Below, piece by piece: positions 47,340 through 57,312 of a stretch of DNA of 64,000 nucleotides. The first letter of the stretch is position 1. Each line of letters opens with the position of its first letter. The position numbers and the translations under genes were made by a program. The DNA lies in assembly GCF_010389155.1 (NCBI RefSeq), contig NC_057767.1, positions 5,005,765 to 5,069,764 of the forward strand. Reading direction: 5' to 3'. The notes below the pieces were generated by a model that was not told the origin of the DNA, did no database searches, and saw nothing but the letters and a program-made list of their open reading frames with translations. Source of the stretch: Erigeron canadensis (Eukaryota; Streptophyta; Magnoliopsida; Asterales; Asteraceae).

Positions 47340-48160
47340 TATGTCAAATATTCAAACCAAAACTTTAAAAATTATAACTAACCATCTAGCAATAACATTA
47401 AAAATATTGTAAATGAATAATAGGTCGTATAAGAATACAAAAAATAACTATATTAATGCTTTAAATGTTTCATGAATGTAGAACGTAAGCATGATGAAAA
47501 TTATTATATATTAAAAACGTTATATATATCTATAAAAACGGAAGAAAATAATCAAAACTAAATCTTTACAAATAAAACCATAACTGTGTACAAATTGTAT
47601 GATGAAAACTTGAGAACCCAAAAGTTTAGTGTCAATAAAAATAAAAACGAAAATTTTGATGTGTGATACAAGTTAAAAGATGAAAACTTTCATTAAAAAA
47701 ACAACTAAACATATAGCAATACAATAAAAATATTGTATAGAATATTAAGATGTATAAAAACATGAACAATAACTATATTATTGTTTTAAATGTAACATGA
47801 ACGTAAGACGTAACGATAATAAAAGTTATTGTATTATGAAAACGCTATATGTATAGAAAGACAAATGAAAATAATCAAAGACCAAATGTTTAAAAATAAA
47901 ACCATAACTGTGTAAAAGTTGTTTGATAAAAACAAATGTTTAAAAGTAAAACCGTAATTGGGTGAAAGTTGTTTGATGAAAACATGAGAATTTAAACATG
48001 GGTGAAAGTTTAGTGTCACGAAAATGAAAGCAAAAACTTGGATGTGGGGTAAAAGTTAAAAAAAATAGAAATTTTAGGGGGTTAAAACGAAGTTTGGTTA
48101 AAATTAGTATGTGCTTTAAAAACTTGTACATTCCACGCATAAAGTACTTGTACATTTACA
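47340..48160 (+). repeat. Diverged tandem repeat, period about 350 bp
   Basis: The ordered blocks 'acgtaag..atgatgaaaa', 'aaaataaaaccataactgtgt', 'agtttagtgtca' and 'gtaaaagttaaaa' recur about 2.3 times with substitutions and indels. No coding frame is conserved between units. Confidence 0.6.
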
Positions 48161-49530
48161 TAGGTTTTTAGTATATATATATATATAATAAGTGATATAT
48201 CTTCTTAAAAATACTCCTAATATTCCTTTTAATATTTTAATTATTTGATAAGTATTTTTCATTAATTCTTTTTCTTAGTTTTATCCTTTGATTTTAGAAA
48301 ATATTACATCTTATTATAAAGAGGTTTTTTAGACTATTTAGTTAAAAGGATTAATCATCTTCCTTTTACATAATGTCCAGATGAATTGTATTTGTTGAAA
48401 TGAAATTTGATGAAATAGAACTTAAATTAGTGTTGTGTTTATTTTATGGAATATATGTTTTTCAACATAAATATCTAAATAGATAAAGGGAGATGTAAAT
48501 ATAAGGTTGTTCGACACCTAAGCTTACGTGTGAAACTTCTCACATGTAAATTTTTTAATATTTTTTGATCAATAAATAAATGTTTGGCCCCCATGAATTT
48601 TATGAAAACAATATGAGAGTATTGCACACCTAAGATAAAAATGCTACATACAACAAATTTTCAAACAAAAATAAAATATAAATCTATGATAAGTCGATAG
48701 AAAAGAAAAAAAATAAATAAAGTACGTATTGTAGTTTTAAGAAGATTGGTGCAAATATATATATATATATATATAAAAGGTTTTTTTACTCGCACGATGT
48801 GTGAATATTAAATTTATATTTTAAAAGTTTTAATATTGACATTGAAATCAATAATATATATAATGTTCAACATTTAAATACCAAAAAAATAAAAAATAAA
48901 CTTAGTTGAACATATTTAGAAACCTAATGGTGTTGTGCTACTTGGATAGTGAAAATTAATTTAAATGAGATTGACAGTATCAGTATCTTGTGGCTGCATA
49001 TTTGCTCCAAATATCGTATTTGATCAGGAATAATTGTAATTACAACCATGTTTTTATTAAAACAATTGTTACCCGTGAAAGAAATGAACCCGCATAACCC
49101 GTAACTTCAATGAATCGAATTGTGATATCATTATCTGGTTAGAAATATTTAAATTTCTATAATGAAACGATTTTGATAATATACGATTTGATTAAATGAA
49201 TCAAAGATCAAAAAAGTTAGATAAAGAATATTGCCTTTATAGGGAAAAAAAAGATATATAGAAAATTTAAACTCATATTTAAGTTTATACGGTTTTAGTT
49301 TTCTTTTTTGCATATGAGATTTGTTTCTTAGATATAAGGGATTTGGTTTCTTAAGTTTGTATATAGATTTTTTTTTATTTAATATTTAATGGAAAAATAT
49401 TGTCAAAAAATGTGATAATGACACATAGGATAAAAACCTATGTGGCAAATTTTAAAAATAGCTTTATTTTGAGGAGGGCTTTAAAAGGTTAGGATTCCTA
49501 TTGTTTTAATATATATATATATATATATAC
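48161..49530. other. Intergenic, decayed foldback and AT-rich DNA
   Basis: 48505-48640 is a relative of the foldback elements at 20391-20775: 'gttcgacacctaagcttacg', 'gtttggcccccatgaatttt' and 'gcacacctaag'. The rest shows no gene or clear element. Confidence 0.4.
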
Positions 49531-49895
49531 ATATATAGGGGTGAGTTATTTTGAGAACTCCTAAAAAAAAAGAACTCAGAAACCAATCTGGACCACACAT
49601 TTTTTCCCTCTTTCTCTCTCTTCATTTAAATAATAAAATTCACCTAAATCATTCAAAATATTCTAACTCACAAACCGTAAATCGTTAGACGAAACAAAAA
49701 GCATGGGTAGTCTTAAAATTTCGTTCTCTTTCATTAGAGATCTAATTCGGTATACTTTTGACGACTTTTTAATTTTCGTTTTTCTTTTGTAGTTACACAT
49801 AACTTACACATGGGTAGGTTGAACTTACACATGTGTAGGTTGAACAAAAATTATGATTCGGAACGGGCTTCGCCCTTAAGGATATAATATATATA
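49531..49895 (+). mobile_element. GGGGTGAGTTATTTTGAGAACTC element, copy 1
   Basis: Begins GGGGTGAGTTATTTTGAGAA after a (TA)n tract and ends 'cgggcttcgcccttaaggat' before another TA tract. Contains 'ctcacaaaccgtaaatcgtt', 'agacgaaacaaaaagcatgg' and 'tacacatgtgtaggttgaac' blocks. About 350 bp, non-coding. The 3'-side GC hairpin GGGCTTCGCCC is Helitron-like but lacks CTRR. Confidence 0.65.
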
Positions 49896-49904
49896 TATAT
49901 ATAT

Positions 49905-50270
49905 ATATAGAGGAAAGTTATTTTGAGAACTCTTAAAAAAAAGAACTCAGGAACCAATCTGGACCACTCATTTTCTTATATTTTCTCTCCCCTTCATTAA
50001 ATAAGAAAATTCACCCAAATCATTTAAAATGCTTTATCTCACAAACCGTAAATCGTTAGACGAAACAAAAAACATGGGTAGTCTTATAATTTCATCCTTT
50101 TCATTAGAGATCCAATTCGATATAATTTTGATGACTTTTTAATTTTCATTTTTTTTCCCATCACGTTCATCCTACACATGTGTAGGTTCATCCTACACAT
50201 GTATAGGATCATTGTTTTCACATGTAAATTAGTAAATGAACATATGTACACAACAATGAAGGTCAAGGGC
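49905..50270 (+). mobile_element. Same element family, copy 2
   Basis: The same order of blocks as copy 1 ('gaaagttattttgagaactc', 'ccaatctggaccactcattt', 'aaaccgtaaatcgttagacg', 'cctacacatgtgtagg'), in direct orientation, with its distal end replaced by other sequence from about 50220. Confidence 0.65.
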
Positions 50271-50455
50271 GAAGCCCATCAATCTATGGCAGAGCCATGG
50301 TGGCCAAGGACGGAGCCCGTCAGTCCATGGCGGAGCCATAGCGGCTAAGGGCGGAGCCCGTTAGGTAGATCACCCCTCACTGGTCACCCCCTATGACCTA
50401 TCACCCTTTATGACCTATCACCCTATGACCTATCACCCTCTATGACCTATCACCC
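50255..50455. repeat. Short tandem repeats between inverted copies
   Basis: Three versions of 'ggcggagcccgt' / 'ggcgaagccca' with 'catggcggagccat' between them (50268-50362), followed by about five units of 'tatgacctatcaccct' (50391-50455). Confidence 0.75.
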
Positions 50456-50465
50456 CACTAGCTTT

Positions 50466-50822
50466 GGTTTATGAATATCCTTAAGGGCGAAGCTCGTTCC
50501 AAATCATAATTTTTGTTCAACCTACACATGTGTAAGTTCAACCTACCCATGTGTAAGTTATGTGTAACTACAAAAAAAACGAAAATTAAAAAGTCGTCAA
50601 AAGTATACCGAATTCAATCTCTAATGAAAGAGGATGAAATTTTAAGACTACCCATGCTTTTTGTTTCGTCTAACGATTTACGGTTTGTGAGTTAGAACAT
50701 TTTGAATGATTTGGGTGAATTTTATTATTTAAAAGAAGAGAGAGAAAGAGGGAAAGAATGTGTGGTCCAGATTGGTTTCTGAGTTCTTTTTTTTTAGGAT
50801 TTCTCAAAATAACTCACCCCTA
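50466..50822 (-). mobile_element. Same element family, copy 3, inverted
   Basis: Exact reverse arrangement of copy 1: 'atatccttaagggcgaagct' at 50476 to 'ctcaaaataactcaccccta' at 50822. Copies 1 and 3 form an inverted pair about 570 bp apart, with copy 2 between. Confidence 0.7.
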
Positions 50823-50930
50823 TCTTTTTGTTATTTGTTTTACATAAACAACATTGTTTTTTTTACAAAACTAATAAAAAAAAAGTAATAGCTAGTAAGA
50901 TAACTAATTAAATTCTTGAACCAAACTAAG

Positions 50931-52690
50931 TGTAACATTCCAATGTTTTAACGTAAAGAAATTAATCATTTTTTTTTATAGTTTTGATATTAAAACAATT
51001 TCCTAGTATTTTATTTTTAGATATGAGATTAATTTAGTTTGAACTTTAGTAGATAGCAGGTAAAATACCCACTAACTTTGAGAAAAAGGGTGTGACAATG
51101 TAAGGAAGTGCCAGCCATGTTTTTCCCTCCACAGTCACCATTCTACTACACCTAATATGTCTTCTTGATGCTTCTTCCATTCTAATCCCTATCAAATCTT
51201 AATTCTTCAAACAATTCAAGAGTTCTTCTAAGATTAGTAATAATAATCTACAACCATCTAAAATTGAAAAGTTAGGGTTTCTGTATGGTAGTGGTGGCGG
51301 CCGAGTTTAAGAGAGAAAAAGGGGGAAAGAAGAATTTGTGAGTCAAAGTCTAACTCCTCGAATCCTTGAGGTAACAATCTTTATAACCTAGTTTTGATAT
51401 GTGAGAAATTAGGGTTCTTGGAGTACCCCAAATTTGGGGATTTTGCTAGAAATTGAATAAGGTATAATCTTCCCCAAATTCTTGTAAAACCTAGTTTGTA
51501 TTGAGTTGTTTGATGAGTTTAAATAGGTATATATATATATATATATATATATGTTGGTATATAAATTTGGTTTTTAAAAGAATGATCACTAGTTGGTTAA
51601 ATGATGATGAAAATGATGAGTTGAGTTATCTAGTGAACTATTGAAAAAGAAAGCAACTTAATGACAAATAAAATGGGTTTGAATTAGGAATGCTATTGAA
51701 ATGTTAAGAATGACTAAATTGAGTTAGTCTAGATTGTGAATATTAGCTTATATATATGCATATTATGATGTGATGATAGGTTGAAAGCTTGTATTTGTGC
51801 ATTGCCATTATCGAACTGTCGTTCGAGTCGCGAACGAGGTGAATATCTTTGCATACCTTTATGTATACGTTGGGTCAATATTCCATGTGATGATGGATTT
51901 CATGTATGAAAATTGATTTGGCATTAAAGCCCATGTCGGGCAATGTCATAAATGAGGCCTAAGAACCTCTGTTATGTGATTTACGAGGCCTAAGAACCTC
52001 TTGTGAATGAGGCCTAAGAACCTCTTGTAAATGGGGCCTAAGAATTCCAAGTATATGATATTTCTTGTGTTGAATTGCTTATATGGATCTATGTATAGCG
52101 TTATAGTACAAAAGTGGCATGTAGGTATGGCACGACGGTGTCATAGGCTACATGTAATGGCCTACATGTAATAGCCCTTTGTGCGCTGCCCTTCTTCGTG
52201 TATATAAATGTATGCAAGTATATATTCACTAAGCATTCGCTTACGTTTTAGTTGTTTACCATTTTATAGGTGGTTCCGGAAGAAGGAACTAAATCAAGTT
52301 GATTTGAAGTGTTGACGTTTGGCTTGCTAGGATCTTGAAGGTATTTTGACCATTCGAGAATGAATGGTGTATATGGTAGATACTTAGTTCATCCCATCTC
52401 GTATGGCTCTTGGTACAATCTTAACATTTTGATCTTGTGGATATGTATTTTTTCAATGTGGTGTTTGTAATTAATTTTGATATAATTTGAAGTCAAACGA
52501 ATGTTATGGTTTATGTGGCAAAATGGGTAAATGACCCGTCTCGTTATGGAACGTACATTTAGTGAATTGAGCTTTTGAAAGTTGTGTTGTGTAGTACTTG
52601 TCCATTTTGAATGTATGGTAAATTGATTTGAGGTGTGAAGGTCAAATGGTGTGATTTTGCAATGCAATGGAAGTGTCAAAGTGACGTTTT
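50931..52690. mobile_element. LTR-type sequence, same family as 1-1072, opposite orientation
   Basis: Begins TGTAACATTCCAATGTTTTA at 50931 and aligns with the reverse complement of 1-1072: 'tttcctagtattttattttt', the 'ttgaactttagtagatagcagg' region and 'aggcctaagaacctc' repeated at 51955-52025. Also shared is 'tttatgtatacgttgggtca' against 'ggcccaacgtatacataaag' at 121-140. The 3' limit is uncertain. No gag-pol sequence seen. Confidence 0.65.
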
Positions 52691-52699
52691 GTTCAGGTT

Positions 52700-52885
52700 T
52701 TACAGTGATCTCGACGAGGGGATTATTGCCCTCGATGAGATCAGTTGTTTTGGTTCAGCACTGACTTTTGATCTCAACGAGGGCAATAATGTCCCTCGAC
52801 GAGATCAGGTTGGAAGTGTTCATTGAGCTTTCACACTAACTTTTGATCTCGACAAGGGCAATAATGCCCCTCAGCGAGATCATGT
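52700..52885 (+). repeat. Three-unit array of palindromic 38-mers
   Basis: Each unit has the form GATCTCGACGAGGG, then a short AT centre such as 'gattattg', then CCCTCGATGAGATC. Units are at 52708-52743, about 52770-52808 and about 52842-52881, roughly 65-70 bp apart. The spacers 'actgacttttgatct' / 'actaacttttgatct' are also repeated. Confidence 0.85.
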
Positions 52886-53434
52886 TTGAAATAAAAGAAA
52901 AAAAAACCCTAATAGTTCATCCCCACAAATGTAAGAAGTGAAACTCGAACCCAGATAGATCCTCTCTAGATAAAAAAAACATCACTAATTATATACGAAC
53001 CCTATCACGAATAAATATGACAATAATAACTACGATAACACGTACATTTAAAAATATAGAAAATTCTGAATTTCATTAATTTAGATATATTATAAATGAT
53101 ATGTTGGCTTGGAGACCCAAGATCGAATCTTGATTCCCTGTGGTTTTGGGCATTTATCTCATGAAAGTGTGAGCATATGTGTTATCACTTCTGTTCTGCC
53201 GGAGTATGTGGGTTTCAAGTTCCAGCACACTGTCCACCTTGGTTATCACTGCGTTAGGATTCAAAATTTTAACATCTAACAATTACCGTTTAAGAATATA
53301 ATAATAATAATTCAACTAATAGTTTTCATGACAATGATGCATATTGTGTAGGGCTCATATTTGATTATAATGCTTTGAATTTTCTGATTATTAACTAAGG
53401 ACGAAAAAAGCATCAAATAAAGAAAGAAAAAACT
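52886..53434. other. Intergenic with SINE-head-like fragment
   Basis: 53106-53245 has 'ggcttggagacccaagatcg', 'aatcttgattccct' and 'gtgggtttcaagttccagca', resembling a tRNA-like or SINE repeat, too worn for a firm call. No gene. Confidence 0.35.
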
Positions 53435-53668
53435 ATTCAATACCGTCTTTTATGAGTTTTGAGCTTCAATACCTTGACGGTATAAAAAGGGGGGGGGGGG
53501 AGGAGGTGTTAAGATGTAGACAAACCTTACCTCTACTTATATAGAAAGGATGTTTCCATCTTCTACCAAAATGGTAGACTATGGTCTCCAACATTTGCAT
53601 GGGATGAAAATCAAACCTATAACCCCCCGTCTTCAAAAGCTACGTAGTTTACCACTAATCCATCGATA
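53435..53668 (-). repeat. tRNA-derived SINE-like repeat
   Basis: Same family as 3111-3660 and 17020-17215, with 'caataccgtcttttatgagt', 'gatgtttccatcttctacca' and 'tttaccactaatccatcgat'. The minus-strand head is 'tggattagtggtaaactacg'. An expanded G-run (53489-53500) is inside. Confidence 0.6.
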
Positions 53669-53739
53669 AGAGCATGAACAATATAGTAAATAATCTGTCA
53701 TGTCCTCAATTAATAATTAGATCGAGCGAGTATTTTTTA

Positions 53740-54290
53740 AAATAGATACGAAGACAGTATAATTCGGTTGGTAAATGATAATATAATCCAATGATAACAA
53801 AACATCATTCATGTCCGCATCCATTTTAGTCAGATTATCTGTATCCGTCAAAAGTAATTTTGTACGTAAGATGGATATCCGTTGGATTAGGTTCCCATAG
53901 TCATCCCTAATTGAGACTATCAAATAGACAAATACCCTCGACAAACTAGCTTCTTGTTGACGGACGATGTAAGAAATTTTTGTTGATAAAATTTTAGGGG
54001 TTATATATAGTGACAAATTTGTTGTTGAGGACGATGTATGAAGCTATCGTTGATAAAATTTTAATGGTTTATATGTAAGCTAACAAAATTGATTGGAAAT
54101 TAGTATCATTTAAAAGTAAGACGTGTATGGACATGTGATGGTTCATGCGAATAAAAAGTGCATACTACCGTATGTCCGTATGGCATATGCTATGCAAAGT
54201 GAAATTGTAGCTCATAAATTTATTACAAATCCGGCTTATAATAAGTAGAATGTGATATCTACATGTTGAATGTGATAATTTATATATATA
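53740..54290 (+). repeat. Copy 1 of a ~500 bp repeat flanking P450-5
   Basis: Shares in order with 60450-60920: 'atccgtcaaaagtaattttg' / 'atctatcaaaagtgcatttt', 'ttgttgacggacgat', 'tttttgttgataaaa', 'tagtgacaaa', 'gttgtagctcat'-like and 'atgtgatatctac'. About 70-75% similar by eye, same orientation. Confidence 0.6.
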
Positions 54291-55233
54291 TATATATATA
54301 TATATACACGTAGGGTTGGTTATTGTAAAATAAATATTAAATTAAAACAAGTAATACAAGATCTTGACCCTTATATCATAATAAAGTTAATGCACGAAGA
54401 TTTACGAAACACAAATATAAGCTATGTAGCACCGAAACGGATACGGCAGAGGAGCACGGGAACGATACGGGAACGGGAAACGGCAAAACTAAAAAAGTTA
54501 GGATACGGGTACGACAAAGATACGACAATAAAAATATTTTAAAAAATAAAAATATATTGCTTTTATATAGAGAAAGACTTGAGACTTAATAGATTATGTA
54601 TAATTATATATGTATAATTTTATAATATATGCTTGATGGTGACCGGTGATCACGGATTAAATTTTTACAAATCAATGAGGGAATAAAAAAAGCTTGATGG
54701 AGATCTCAAATGTATAATGTAGTTAGTTTGTGTTTGGGGTATGCATTCGGAATAGAAAAAGCTCATTAAAACCCTATTATTAATTGAATACGGTATGGAA
54801 GCTTCACAGAAACGTTTCGGTATATATGGAAACTTCAAGGAAACGTTTCGTCGTGTTTCGTACGTGTTTCGGAGTTTCAGTGCATCATAGAATATAAGTC
54901 TTGATACACGATAATTTTCATGATGCATGTTAATGTTCAGTAAAAAAAAAAATCTATTGTTTTATTTTAATATTTATTTGATTTTAACTAAAACCTATAT
55001 GAGTAACATGTAATAATAAATAAAATAAATAAATACAGAAAACCAAGAAAAGAAGTTAATCTCGTTTTCTTTCCTTAGATGCAAATCATTACACGTCAAA
55101 TAAGATGGAAGTCATCAAATAATCATAAATTAATTGATACCGTCATTATTTATTGTTATGGGCCCTAACAGCAAAGTTCTTTCCACAATTTGGGGCTCGG
55201 GTTTGAAATTTGCTTCCAGCATCTATGGACAGG
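54291..55233. other. Intergenic with hAT-like end fragment
   Basis: 54430-54530 is rich in 'acgggaacg' / 'gatacgg' words and 54780-54880 in 'aaacgtttcgg' words, the subterminal style of a hAT-like element, but no TIR or duplication was resolved. No gene. Confidence 0.35.
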
Positions 55234-55673
55234 GTCACTGGTAGAGGGGTAAATAAGTTAAGTCTGCTTGCGAAATATTCAAACTCGATTCATAAAAAGC
55301 TCGTTTTGAGCCGAGCTTAACTGTTGACTCGTTTAGTAAACGAGCTCGAGCTCGAGCTTTCAATCCATAACTTGATTAAGCTCTCGAGCCTAAACGAGCT
55401 TTCATATACTAATCGAGCCGAGCATAAATGAGCTTTTTTTCACGAACCTCTGATAATCGAGCTTAGTTTTGATCACTTACCGAGCTCTATCTCGAGCCAA
55501 ACTCGGACTTATTTAGTTTTTTTGACAAACGAGCCGAGCTTGAGCTTTCTTAACAAATCACGAGCCGAGCTCGAGTTTATATGCTAAGGCTCGAACGAGC
55601 TCGAGCCCGAGCTCCTTAAACGATCTCGAGCTCGCTTGATTCGACTCGGCTCGTTTACACCCCTAGTCACAGG
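55234..55673. mobile_element. Non-autonomous hAT element with near-perfect 8 bp TSD
   Basis: The element is 55242-55665 (424 bp) between GTCACTGG (55234-55241) and GTCACAGG (55666-55673), one mismatch. The ends are TAGAGGGGTAAATAAG and CTCGTTTACACCCCTA. The interior is full of 'gagctcgag' / 'cgagccgagct' words, the usual subterminal repeats of such plant elements. Confidence 0.8.
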
Positions 55674-57312
55674 GCGCATTTGCGCATTGCAAGCTGTGGG
55701 TGTGAGTAAGTCTCCAAGAATATCAAGGATTAAAGAGTTCGTTCAATCTATCATTTTTTACAAGATGAAAATTTGGAAGCTATAAAGCTACATATAGGCA
55801 TATAGCTAGGTAAACGAGAAATTCTATTATTTGGGTTGCACATTGATAATTGCCAAGATAGGTTTTAAATCTAACTAATAAGTTTCAAAAAATCAAAACA
55901 TGTATGCAACGACAATCAAAAAGTTCATACAAGAATTCCTTCTCCTCATTTTATATTCCACATTATCAATTTTAATTGTCGTTTTTGGTATACCTTTAAA
56001 TATTATTAGAGTCGAAATACGTTTTTGGACATACACTATTTTTATTAATGTTTAAATATTATAACTAAATGAAAGTGGGAGTTTTAAAATTAAATGATAT
56101 ATATACTATTATTTTTATTTTTATGTTTATTATATATGAAAAGAGTTAATTAAAAATAAATGAAAAAAGTGAAAAAAAAAAAAAAAAGTCAAAAGCGAAC
56201 ATTTCTACTCTATCCTTAAAAGCAAGTTTTAAAATTCTATTTTTTACCTTGTTTTTTTAAAAAAAAAAATATTTTTCATTTTTTTCTAATAAGAATACAT
56301 TATAAAAATTTTCAACACAAATTCTTGAAAGTGACTATATGTAAAACAAAGCCCACATCATTTGGAGCTTTTTTACTGATCCTAAACTTGAGCCCACTAA
56401 ACATATCACCGGTCACCTATGACCCATATAATAAATAATTTTCTACTCGTAATAAATAATTAAAAGGTCATAACACAGTAGAATTGAAATTATGCCTTTG
56501 AAATATTGCATTGAATAATGAATTCCCAGTTGCAGATAGACAAGATCTGAATTTTATTTTGAAGCTGAATCACTAAATGTAAATTGGCCCATTTGTTGCA
56601 AATCAGATAGGATTGTGAAATCAAGTTGTACAAAAACCCTTTAAAACATTTGCCTAAAATTGTAATTAAAAGTAGAATTAATATAAGATGGTAAATAAAA
56701 TTTCAGAAAATGTATACACTGCATACCTTTTAACCTGCATAAAGTACAAGGTTCAGATACACTATACTACCACCGTGATTAGAGGAAGAAAAATAAGGAA
56801 ATACGAGTAGTATGTATCTTTAATTGCTACAACAGATATCACTGTTTTAGAGTTTAGAATTTCATGGAAATACAAATGATGAAGAAAATAGGTTGGCTTA
56901 ACATACGTATAAAGGTGTGAAAATCATTGATTGTTTTTGCAGCCGAGTACTTGCAAGTGCGGTCTAGATCAGTAGCTCTATCACACTAATTAGGTTAACC
57001 CCATCTTAAAGTTGCATACTTTTTGTTTTTGGAGAATGCATTCCTTTAGTCATTATGTTGTGCATTGTTCATGTGCGAATGACTAGTTGTTTTATGTAGG
57101 CAGGGTTACTACCACATAAAAACCTTAAGCAAAAACCTAATGATTTTTTAAACTAATTATGAATGTGTAGTTGGTATCTAATTTTTGATCTCTCATAGGT
57201 CATAAACAGTTTATAATTAGTAGATGACCAAATCCTTAATATTACGGAATCTTCACCAAGAACAGTAGCATTGATAAAAATTTAATAGGTATATATTGTT
57301 AACAATTTGCAT
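55674..57312. other. P450-5 3' flank, no gene seen
   Basis: AT-rich, with a poly-A tract at 56173-56186. No coding frame or element with clear ends. Confidence 0.3.

Noticed and set aside
53717..54016. 99 aa open frame on the minus strand
   Set aside because: It lies in a repeat that recurs at 60450-60920, where a similarly placed frame has unrelated wording, so no coding constraint is visible.
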